From NCBI GenBank assembly GCA_034678415.1, contig JAXDBV010000048.1:1-5769 (forward strand): a stretch of 5,769 nucleotides of DNA, given 5' to 3'. Positions 1 through 5,769 of this stretch are shown piece by piece. The stretch is from JAXDBV01 sp034678415 (GTDB lineage Bacteria > Bacteroidota > Bacteroidia > Bacteroidales > VadinHA17). The notes under the pieces are model-generated. The model was not told the origin of the DNA. It searched no databases and saw only the letters and a program-made list of their open reading frames with translations. Within the stretch, counting starts at the first letter, position 1, and each line of letters begins with the position of its first letter. The translations under genes and the position numbers were made by a program.

Positions 1-2241
1 AATATACAGCAAACACAGAAATCGGCCAATACCGATTGGTGGAGCGAGGTCCTGAAACCGGCATTCCAGCAAGACCATCAGCTGACAGTGACCCTGGGTT
101 CCGACAAGTACCGTTCCCTCCTGTCAATTAACATGGTCAATGATAATGGAAGCATGGTTCATACCTTCCTGAAAAAGTATTCCGTCCGGTTGAACTCATC
201 CTATGATTTACTGAACGGCCGACTGGTGGTGGGCGAGAACCTTAACGTGATTCAATCCAAAACACGCGCCAACCTCTCCGGTTATATACAAAGCGCGTTG
301 TATATGCCTTCCATTGTCCCTGTCCATGATATCAATGGAGGATGGGGCGGTAGTTCAAGAGAACTGGGAATGATCGAGGTATGGAACCCCGTATACCAGC
401 TGGCTGCCACAGAAGGAAATGCCGATAATGTGATCAAGGCAATGGGTAGCTTCTTTGCCGATCTCAAGATCATGAAAGGACTCAAATTCCGTACGCAGTT
501 CGGTCTTAATTATTCCAGCCTCTATAACCGTAACATCGACCCATTATACAAGGAAGCCGGGAACCTCAATGATGCCAACAACGGTATCTACATGTATACC
601 AACTATGCAACCGATTATACATGGACCAATACGCTGAGCTACAACCTGGAAACAAAGGATCACAACCTGGACATCCTTGCCGGGATGGAAGCGTTTCATT
701 ATAAATACGAATACCTGAATGCCTCCCGCACCGATATCCTTCTGGAAGATTATAATTATGCCTTTATCAATACGGCTACCGGCACGATGGTGATGTCAGG
801 GCTGGGTGACGAAAGCGCATTGATATCCTATTTCGGCAAAGTGAACTACACGTTCCGGAACAAATACCTGTTGTCGTTCACAGGCCGGTTTGACGGCAGT
901 TCCAAGTTTCCGGAAGCCAACCAGTTTGGTTTCTTCCCGGCTGTCTCTGCCGGATGGCGACTGTCGGAAGAGTCATTTATGAGCTTCCTGCCCGGAGCCA
1001 TATCCGATCTTAAAATCCGTTTAAGCTGGGGCGTTAACGGTAATTCAAACATACCAACCAACGGTATCCTAAGCACGTATAAAACCGATTATGTGAATAC
1101 ATCTTACATGATCAACGGTGCACAGAGCGGCCAGATGCCTTCCGGTTATGTGGCATCCCATATCGGTAATCCGAACCTGAAATGGGAGTCGACCACACAG
1201 ACGAACCTGGGACTTGATTTCGGACTCATGAAGAACCGGTTCATGGGATCGGTCGACTGGTACAAAAAGGTTACCGACGGGATGCTGTTCGAACCCCCTT
1301 CAAACCCCCTGCTGGGCGAAGGAGCAAGAATGTGGTATAACGCCGGGGATATGACCAACAAGGGTCTGGAAGTACTGCTGACCTATAACAGCAACCCGCT
1401 GAATAAGTTTACCTATTCAATCACAGGGAATATTTCCATGTACAGGAATATGATTGATAATATCCCTGAAGGAATGGAGCTGCAATATGGCGGAAACGGT
1501 CTGGATGATAACATCCTCGGTCGCCCCCTCCGCTCGGTCTATGGATTTGTCACAGACGGTGTATTCAAAACACAGGAAGAGGTGGACAGAGCGCCTGAAC
1601 AACCGGGAAAAGGAATCGGCCGGATCAAGTATAAAGATCTTGACGGCGACGGAACCATTTCCTGGCTCTATGACCAGACATGGATAGGCAATTACGATCC
1701 TGATTTTCTGTACGGGATTGAATTTGCCGCAAAATATAACAACTTCGATTTCTCCATGTTCTGGCAGGGCGTGGCAGGCAATGACGTGTATAACGACTGG
1801 CTGCAGTGGGATAATTTCGTGTCCGTAACATTCACCACCGGCAACAACCTGGGCGCCGGTGTGCTCGACGCCTGGTTCTACGATAATACCGGCTCCGATA
1901 AACCCGCCCTGACCTGGCTGAATGCCAACGAAGAGAACCGTACTTCAACCTATTTCATGCAGTCAGGTTCCTACCTGAAGCTGAGAAATATTGAACTGGG
2001 ATATACCCTTCCCGAACGAATATGCTCCAAGATCCGGATGCAAAGCATGCGTATCTATGCGTCGGCTCAGAACATCATCAGCTTCCATAAATGGTGGGGG
2101 GATGATGCCTTCACAGGCTGGGATCCCGAAATAAGCCAGTATACCCAGACCTGGATCGATGACTACGACTTTTCAATCAACTATTCGCAGAACTATCCGA
2201 GACCCGCGATATTCAGTATCGGACTTAATACAACTTTTTAA
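1..2241 (+). CDS. SusC/RagA-family TonB-dependent outer-membrane transporter (5' partial)
   Basis: Frame 1 is open from the first base of the window to a TAA stop, giving 746 residues, so the gene is cut by the left edge. The GTG at 88 is an internal valine and not a start. What is present is the beta-barrel part of a SusC-type transporter, which takes up oligosaccharides or other large ligands in a TonB-dependent way. Family landmarks, in numbering of this partial protein, are NTDWW at 10-14 in the usual first barrel region, RFDGSSKF from 296 followed by FPAVSAGWRLSEESF, NPNLKWES at 390-397, a calcium-loop-like DLDGDGTI at 546-553 followed by IGNYDPDFLYG, and a C-terminus YPRPAIFSIGLNTTF ending in an aromatic residue, as in barrel proteins. 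SusC proteins are usually about 1000-1050 residues, so roughly 250-300 are missing: signal peptide, carboxypeptidase-regulatory-like domain and plug. It lies 11 bases upstream of its SusD partner. The family call is very secure; the substrate is unknown. Confidence 0.96.
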   Translation, partial: NIQQTQKSANTDWWSEVLKPAFQQDHQLTVTLGSDKYRSLLSINMVNDNGSMVHTFLKKYSVRLNSSYDLLNGRLVVGENLNVIQSKTRANLSGYIQSALYMPSIVPVHDINGGWGGSSRELGMIEVWNPVYQLAATEGNADNVIKAMGSFFADLKIMKGLKFRTQFGLNYSSLYNRNIDPLYKEAGNLNDANNGIYMYTNYATDYTWTNTLSYNLETKDHNLDILAGMEAFHYKYEYLNASRTDILLEDYNYAFINTATGTMVMSGLGDESALISYFGKVNYTFRNKYLLSFTGRFDGSSKFPEANQFGFFPAVSAGWRLSEESFMSFLPGAISDLKIRLSWGVNGNSNIPTNGILSTYKTDYVNTSYMINGAQSGQMPSGYVASHIGNPNLKWESTTQTNLGLDFGLMKNRFMGSVDWYKKVTDGMLFEPPSNPLLGEGARMWYNAGDMTNKGLEVLLTYNSNPLNKFTYSITGNISMYRNMIDNIPEGMELQYGGNGLDDNILGRPLRSVYGFVTDGVFKTQEEVDRAPEQPGKGIGRIKYKDLDGDGTISWLYDQTWIGNYDPDFLYGIEFAAKYNNFDFSMFWQGVAGNDVYNDWLQWDNFVSVTFTTGNNLGAGVLDAWFYDNTGSDKPALTWLNANEENRTSTYFMQSGSYLKLRNIELGYTLPERICSKIRMQSMRIYASAQNIISFHKWWGDDAFTGWDPEISQYTQTWIDDYDFSINYSQNYPRPAIFSIGLNTTF

Positions 2242-2252
2242 CCCTGCCAGCC

Positions 2253-3998
2253 ATGAAAAATCTTATTAGACTGACAACAATAATAGCAGGTGTTGCAATC
2301 TTGCTGATAATGACACAATGTTCCGAGGATTATTTGAAAATCCCGCAAAAAGGTGTGCTGACACTGGAAAACCTGACCGATCCGGACGATTTGGAAGGTT
2401 TTGTTATCTCCGCCTATTCTTTTCCCAACAAACAGAATTTCTATTATACCAATCTGCCGCACTACTACGGAAGCGTTCGTTCCGATGATGCATATAAAGG
2501 TGGTGGCGGCGGACTGAACGACCAGATCGGATGGATGCAGATGGAACTCTTTTCCCTCTGTACTTCAAACATCAATAATTTCGATTTTACCTGGATAGGC
2601 GGATATAATGCCATTGCAAGGACAAATACCGCCCTGCGGCAGCTGAATAGCGTCAGTGCCGAAGATTATCCGTTGAAAGAACAGAGAATAGCCGAGATGA
2701 GATTCCTCAGGGGATATGAATATTTTCAGCTGAAAATCTACTTCAGGTGGATCCCTTACATTGATGAGAACCTGCCCGCGAACGAATATCAGAATCAGTC
2801 GAATCATCCGGAAGGGATGAGCGATCTCGATCTGTGGCAGAAAATCCTCGATGATTTTACCGCTGCCTATGAGGTCTTGCCTCCAACACAACAGGAAGTG
2901 GGCAGGCCGACAAAATATGCGGCGGAAGCGTTTATGGTCAAAACACTGATGTGGATGGCTTTTGAACTGGATGATGATCATCAGCTGGTTAATGTTAACA
3001 CAGCCCGCCTGACGGAAGCATTGCAACATTGCAATAATATTATCGGAAGCGGCAATTATGGTTTGTGTGAAGATTTCGGTCAAAACTTCCTCTGCGAATA
3101 CGATAATATTACCCCCGAATCCATCTGGGAATTGCAGTGCACCATCGACGACGGAACCAACGGGATGAGCCTTAACAGGGGCCTGACATTGAATACTCCA
3201 ACTTGGAATCCCTGGTACCGCTGCTGCGACTTCCATAAGATGAGTTATAATTATGTCAATTCCTGCAGGACCACCGCTAACGGATTGCCGTTCTTTGACG
3301 ATTTTAATGAGGTCGAATTGAAGAATAATTATTATTCATATTTCGGAGGGAACACTTTTGATGTACGATTGAGCCATACCGCAGGAATACCGAATCACCC
3401 GTGGAAGTATAATCCCGACATACTGTATGACAGTATCGGTACCGTTCATGGAGCGTTATACGGATATATTCACTCAATGAAAGAGCAGAATGATCCCACC
3501 AATGCCTGCCAGTGGCAGAACCGGTTCAATTCCATCAATGTGCGCGTAATACGGTATTCCGAAGTCCTGTTGTGGAAAGCGGAAGCGCTCATACAGCTTG
3601 GACGGGAAGATGAGGCATTACCGATCATCAATTCACTCAGGGAGAGAGCTGCCAACAGCATCGAAATGCTGAGGTTTAATGACGGAACACTCCCCCTCAA
3701 CTATAATGTACTGCCATATGTCGACGGGGTGAATTGTACATGGACCAATGAATACGCATGGGAAGCTGTAATGTGGGAAACCCGGATGGAGTTTGCCGGC
3801 GAAGGCAGGCGTTTCTTTGACCTCGTCCGATGGGGAATAGCTGAAGAAGTGATGAATGGCTACCTGACGAAAGAAAAAACACGGCTGGAATGGATAACCC
3901 CCGGACATTTTACCGCCGGACGCGACGAGTTCCTTCCCATTCCCGAACCGGAAATGGTATGGTCAAAAGGAGTGTTTGTACAAAATCCGGGATACTAA
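2253..3998 (+). CDS. SusD/RagB-family surface nutrient-binding lipoprotein
   Basis: This 581-residue protein is the binding lid that caps the neighbouring SusC barrel on the cell surface. It starts with a basic residue and a hydrophobic stretch (about residues 5-20), then Cys23 in the context MTQCSED. Gln at -1 is off the lipobox consensus, but acidic residues right after the cysteine fit the Bacteroidota lipoprotein surface-export signal. The N-terminal SusD-like helical (TPR-type) region includes AEMRFLRGYEYFQL at 147-160 followed by WIPYIDENLP. The C-terminal RagB/SusD region has RYSEVLLWKAEAL at 434-446, ETRMEFAGEGRRFFDLVRWG at 509-528, EFLPIPEPEM at 559-568 and the classic terminal QNPGY. 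Length is slightly above the usual 500-550. The start ATG is fixed by the signal peptide; no Shine-Dalgarno site precedes it, which is normal in this phylum. Ten cysteines besides Cys23, including a vicinal pair at 324-325, are unusual. The family assignment is secure; the ligand is not known. Confidence 0.97.
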   Translation: MKNLIRLTTIIAGVAILLIMTQCSEDYLKIPQKGVLTLENLTDPDDLEGFVISAYSFPNKQNFYYTNLPHYYGSVRSDDAYKGGGGGLNDQIGWMQMELFSLCTSNINNFDFTWIGGYNAIARTNTALRQLNSVSAEDYPLKEQRIAEMRFLRGYEYFQLKIYFRWIPYIDENLPANEYQNQSNHPEGMSDLDLWQKILDDFTAAYEVLPPTQQEVGRPTKYAAEAFMVKTLMWMAFELDDDHQLVNVNTARLTEALQHCNNIIGSGNYGLCEDFGQNFLCEYDNITPESIWELQCTIDDGTNGMSLNRGLTLNTPTWNPWYRCCDFHKMSYNYVNSCRTTANGLPFFDDFNEVELKNNYYSYFGGNTFDVRLSHTAGIPNHPWKYNPDILYDSIGTVHGALYGYIHSMKEQNDPTNACQWQNRFNSINVRVIRYSEVLLWKAEALIQLGREDEALPIINSLRERAANSIEMLRFNDGTLPLNYNVLPYVDGVNCTWTNEYAWEAVMWETRMEFAGEGRRFFDLVRWGIAEEVMNGYLTKEKTRLEWITPGHFTAGRDEFLPIPEPEMVWSKGVFVQNPGY

Positions 3999-4018
3999 TC
4001 TTTAAAAAATTCAACCTC

Positions 4019-4420
4019 ATGAAAAATAAGATAAGTTTAATCATTGGCTTTATCATCCTGGTAATGACCGGCTGCTATGACCGGGATATCATTGATGCCA
4101 AACCCGGGGAATCCATTGATCCTGTAACGAACCTGAATTATACCGTTGATGGCAACAGTGTCATCCTCACATGGGCGCTCCCTACACAGTTTCCGGATGA
4201 TATTATCCTGCCCGTATCGGCTATGATCAAGGTGTATGAAGACGATATCCTCAAATCAACGGTCACTGTAGCGGATGCTCCGACCACATATACCTATGGC
4301 AGCTATAATGCTGAAAATTCATACAGGTTTATTGTCAAGGTGGTGGGAGAAGTGGATACGGATAATCCCAACGTCGCGACCACGAGGTACTCGCTGGGTG
4401 AATTTGTTGTTATTGACTGA
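4019..4420 (+). CDS. Small lipoprotein with a fibronectin-III-like domain, third gene of the SusC/SusD operon
   Basis: The protein is 133 residues. An in-frame start exists upstream at 3890 inside the SusD gene, but it would put 43 polar, arginine-rich residues in front of a perfect signal peptide, so ATG 4019 is chosen. Residues 1-18 form a lipoprotein signal (MKNKI, then a hydrophobic core) ending in VMTGC with Cys19. The next residues, YDRDIID, are acidic and suit surface or outer-membrane sorting. After a short linker, residues about 35-120 alternate in a beta-strand pattern typical of a fibronectin-III-like sandwich: PVTNLNYTVDGNSVILTW, later IKVYEDDILKSTVTV, then YTYGSYNAENSYRFIVKVV. 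The CYDRD start and small size resemble the Bacteroidetes family of unknown function DUF4945, recalled from memory and not searched. It begins 20 bases after the SusD stop behind an A/T-rich leader and is followed directly by a terminator, so it is the last gene of the operon. An accessory binding or scaffold role beside SusCD is inference. Confidence 0.88.
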   Translation: MKNKISLIIGFIILVMTGCYDRDIIDAKPGESIDPVTNLNYTVDGNSVILTWALPTQFPDDIILPVSAMIKVYEDDILKSTVTVADAPTTYTYGSYNAENSYRFIVKVVGEVDTDNPNVATTRYSLGEFVVID

Positions 4421-4436
4421 TATAGTCCCTCTATAA

Positions 4437-4478
4437 AAAGGTTATCCGCTCTTCCTGAAGCGGGTAACCTTTATATTT
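4437..4478 (+). terminator. Intrinsic terminator closing the SusC/SusD operon
   Basis: The arms at 4437-4450 (AAAGGTTATCCGCT) and 4459-4472 (AGCGGGTAACCTTT) pair over 14 positions, all Watson-Crick except one T-G wobble, around an 8-base loop. The T-rich run TTATATTTGTTGT follows directly. The hairpin starts 16 bases after the third gene's stop codon. A run of A residues upstream of the left arm could let it act weakly on the opposite strand as well. Confidence 0.87.
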
Positions 4479-4479
4479 G
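4472..4479 (+). promoter_or_regulatory. Candidate Bacteroidota -7 promoter element for the NIF3-like gene
   Basis: TATATTTG is an exact match to the Bacteroidota -7 consensus TAnnTTTG. It sits in the T-tract of the upstream terminator, 69 bases before ATG 4549, so transcription would start near 4486 with a leader of about 60 bases. No convincing TTTG -33 element is seen at the expected distance (about 4445-4455), which lowers confidence. A separate promoter is expected here because the terminator isolates the gene from the SusC/SusD operon. Confidence 0.38.
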
Positions 4480-4548
4480 TTGTCAAAACCCTTAAGGGGA
4501 GTAATGAGCATTATAAACAAATGTGTGCAGGCACTTAAAATTTCACGA

Positions 4549-5460
4549 ATGAAAAGACGCGATTTTATCATGACCACGGGAATGGGCGCCCTGGCGTTTT
4601 CTGTCAGCCCCGGAATGGCATGTTCCAAAGATATAAGGACGGCGGCGGAACTGAATGCCTTCCTGAGAAGCCTCTACCACATCGATGAGCCATCGTGCGA
4701 CCGTATCATCGCCGGTAATTCTGAAACCATCATTAAAAAAGTGGGCACCGTGTGGATGCCATACCTTGGCACTCTGAAAAAAGCCGTTGCACAAGGTGTT
4801 AACGTACTCATCGTGCACGAACCGACCTTTTACAGCCACTGGGACCTGGATGTTCAGAAATACAAGATCCAGTCATATTATGATAAACCTTCACCTGCAA
4901 AGGAACAATATATCTCCTTTGTCGAAGAAAAGAAGAAGTGGATCGAGGATAACAACCTGGTTATCATCCGTTCCCATGACGTGATGGATATTGTCCCGGA
5001 ATTCGGTATGCCGTTTGCGCTGGGACAAAAGCTGGGATACACAGATATAATCCGTTCAAGAAGCTATTACAATGTTTATGGGACCGAAACAGATACAGCC
5101 CGCAATATTGCTGCGAAAATTGCAGGTAAGCTGAAAGATTTTGGCCTGCCCGGGGTTGCATTTTACGGCGATCCCGACAGGTCTGTCTCATCGGTCGGCA
5201 TTGGCACCGGTTGTATATGCGATCCGCAGGAATTCGCGGATATGCAACCGGATCTGTACGTGGCGGTAGACGATAAAGTCAGGGCATGGATCCACGGTAC
5301 CTGGGCGGAGGATACCGGTATACCGCTCGTGGTGATCAATCATGGCACTTCCGAAGAAAACGGCATGCGCTTGTTGAATGATTTCCTGAAAAGACAGTTT
5401 CCGTACATTGAATTCGTCCATTTTCAGCAGGGGTGCAGCTACCAGTGGATCAATGTATAA
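4549..5460 (+). CDS. Exported NIF3-like (YbgI-type dinuclear metal centre) protein with Tat signal
   Basis: The 303-residue protein starts with MKRRDFI, a twin-arginine signal (Arg3-Arg4, then DFI), and a hydrophobic stretch to PGMAC with Cys25 as a possible but weak lipobox. ATG 4549 is preferred because it puts the RR pair at the N-terminus. ATG 4504 is in frame, adds 15 residues, and has an AAGGGGA three bases upstream, which is too close for a good Shine-Dalgarno site. NIF3 metal-site motifs are visible in order: LIVHEP with His90-Glu91 where the family normally has His-His, SHDVMD with His143 and Asp147 (the family H-x3-D), and NHGTSEE with His265 and Glu269 (the family H-x3-E). The segment AVDDK near 239-243 falls where the family has TGD. 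NIF3 proteins form ring-shaped hexamers with two metals per subunit; some are annotated as GTP cyclohydrolase, but the reaction is unsettled. At 303 residues it is longer than E. coli YbgI (about 250), partly because of the signal. Periplasmic or membrane-anchored location is inferred from the signal. Confidence 0.88.
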   Translation: MKRRDFIMTTGMGALAFSVSPGMACSKDIRTAAELNAFLRSLYHIDEPSCDRIIAGNSETIIKKVGTVWMPYLGTLKKAVAQGVNVLIVHEPTFYSHWDLDVQKYKIQSYYDKPSPAKEQYISFVEEKKKWIEDNNLVIIRSHDVMDIVPEFGMPFALGQKLGYTDIIRSRSYYNVYGTETDTARNIAAKIAGKLKDFGLPGVAFYGDPDRSVSSVGIGTGCICDPQEFADMQPDLYVAVDDKVRAWIHGTWAEDTGIPLVVINHGTSEENGMRLLNDFLKRQFPYIEFVHFQQGCSYQWINV

Positions 5461-5517
5461 TACATGATTCGAGAATACCGATCATCGATAGTATCAGAAG
5501 TATTCTGAAAAAGATGG

Positions 5518-5625
5518 TGTTTCAATAATAATAGTATGTTTCAGGGCACCGCTGTTCCCGCATCCGGTAAAATGAATAAAAACTGCTTTACAGGAGAAGA
5601 ATCAATATTCCCCGGTCTGAAACAT
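5518..5625. repeat. Three copies of TGTTTCA, two direct and one inverted
   Basis: TGTTTCA occurs at 5518-5524 and 5537-5543, a 19-base period close to two helical turns. It recurs inverted as TGAAACA at 5618-5624. The second and third copies share nine bases, ATGTTTCAG at 5536-5544 and CTGAAACAT at 5617-5625, and could pair across a 72-base loop. They could be binding sites for a regulator of the downstream gene or simply chance in A/T-rich DNA. No known regulator consensus is claimed. Confidence 0.35.
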
Positions 5626-5677
5626 TGGTAAAAAACATTGAAAATGAAGTAGTACTGGATGGTATCATTTCACGTAT

Positions 5678-5685
5678 TATCTTTA
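5678..5685 (+). promoter_or_regulatory. Weak candidate -7 element for the gene starting at 5750
   Basis: TATCTTTA matches the Bacteroidota -7 consensus TAnnTTTG at all fixed positions but the last. It would place a transcription start near 5692 and a leader of roughly 58 bases before ATG 5750. No good TTTG -33 element is seen at the right distance, so this is only a position to test. Confidence 0.22.
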
Positions 5686-5749
5686 ATAAAATATTCAAAC
5701 CACCGGTTTTCTGTCATAAGGAGATTTTTTTCTCATAAATTCATCCACA

Positions 5750-5769
5750 ATGAAAAAACTCAGAGCACC
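5750..5769 (+). CDS. Start of a further gene (3' cut by window edge), product unknown
   Basis: ATG AAA AAA CTC AGA GCA CC encodes MKKLRA before the window ends. The Met-Lys-Lys opening and the preceding A/T-rich leader (ATAAATTCATCCACA) are typical of starts of exported proteins in this phylum. It follows a gene-free gap on the same strand as all other genes here. Six codons cannot identify the product. If this locus is a polysaccharide-utilisation region, an enzyme, regulator or lipoprotein would each be plausible. Confidence 0.5.

Larger units (their letters stand above)
5461..5749. other. 289-base intergenic region between the NIF3-like gene and the next gene
   Basis: This stretch is more A/T-rich than the flanking genes. 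It has small palindromes near its left end: AGAATAC at 5472-5478 pairs with GTATTCT at 5500-5506 across 21 bases, with CGATCATCG, GATAGTATC and CAGAAGTATTCTG nested inside or overlapping. No T-tract follows them, so they are not a clear terminator for the NIF3-like gene. The middle holds a repeated heptamer, listed separately. The right end probably carries the promoter and leader of the next gene. AAGGAG at 5718-5723 is 26 bases from the downstream ATG and so is too far to be its ribosome site. Only short reading frames of 31 and 37 codons are present, and none is recognisable. Confidence 0.6.

Noticed and set aside
88..90. GTG as a start codon for the SusC protein
   Set aside because: The same frame is open back to base 1, and residues before it (NTDWWSEVLKPAF) are typical internal SusC sequence, so the gene simply runs off the left edge.
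2565..3236. A 223-codon open frame on the minus strand inside the SusD gene
   Set aside because: It lies wholly within a confidently identified SusD gene, its translation matches no recognised family, and it has no own promoter or signal. It is a shadow frame.
3890..4018. Upstream in-frame start for the small lipoprotein, overlapping SusD
   Set aside because: It would bury a good lipoprotein signal behind 43 arginine-rich residues. ATG 4019 gives a normal signal peptide.
4477..4548. Earlier starts (TTG 4477 or ATG 4504) for the NIF3-like gene
   Set aside because: TTG 4477 lies in the terminator T-tract and overlaps the candidate promoter. ATG 4504 remains possible but puts 15 extra residues before the twin-arginine motif, so ATG 4549 is preferred.
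5472..5507. Hairpin after the NIF3-like gene as its terminator
   Set aside because: The stems are only 5-7 base pairs, A/T-rich, mutually exclusive, and no T-tract follows on the + strand.
5697..5709. Small hairpin AAACC-ACC-GGTTT before the last gene
   Set aside because: A 5-base-pair stem with a 3-base loop is expected by chance, and nothing else in the leader supports a riboswitch or attenuator.
5718..5723. AAGGAG as a ribosome binding site
   Set aside because: It is 26 bases from the nearest downstream ATG at 5750, with no plausible start codon at the proper distance, and genes in this phylum rarely use such sites.

Overview
The window reads as genomic DNA from a member of the Bacteroidota, probably Bacteroidales-like. 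It carries a tandem SusC/SusD pair, lipoprotein signals with acidic residues just after the cysteine, almost no Shine-Dalgarno sites in front of the genes, A/T-rich leaders, and sequences resembling the Bacteroidota -7 promoter element. The genus cannot be fixed from this sequence alone. All recognisable genes lie on the + strand.

Layout: (1) 1-2241 is the C-terminal part of a SusC/RagA-family TonB-dependent outer-membrane transporter; its N-terminus lies outside the window. (2) 2253-3998 is its SusD/RagB-family surface lipoprotein partner. (3) 4019-4420 is a small lipoprotein with one fibronectin-III-like beta-sandwich. The three are spaced 11 and 20 bases apart and end at a strong intrinsic terminator (4437-4478), so they look like the tail of one operon. 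(4) 4549-5460 is a separate unit encoding an exported NIF3-like (dinuclear-metal-centre family) protein with a twin-arginine signal and a possible lipobox. (5) 5461-5749 is a 289-base, A/T-richer intergenic stretch with short palindromes and three copies of a heptamer. (6) 5750 to the right edge holds the first codons of another gene.

Working model (inference): the SusC barrel and SusD lid take up a ligand, probably an oligosaccharide, across the outer membrane, and the small lipoprotein is an accessory surface or periplasmic subunit. No glycoside hydrolase, lyase, sulfatase, peptidase or regulator is visible, so the substrate cannot be named. The NIF3-like protein is physically adjacent, but the terminator separates it from the transport operon. 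It is the least ordinary gene here, because NIF3 proteins are mostly cytoplasmic and this one is predicted to be exported and has an altered first metal-binding motif. I found no CRISPR array, tRNA, rRNA, insertion sequence or unmistakable new defence or mobile system.
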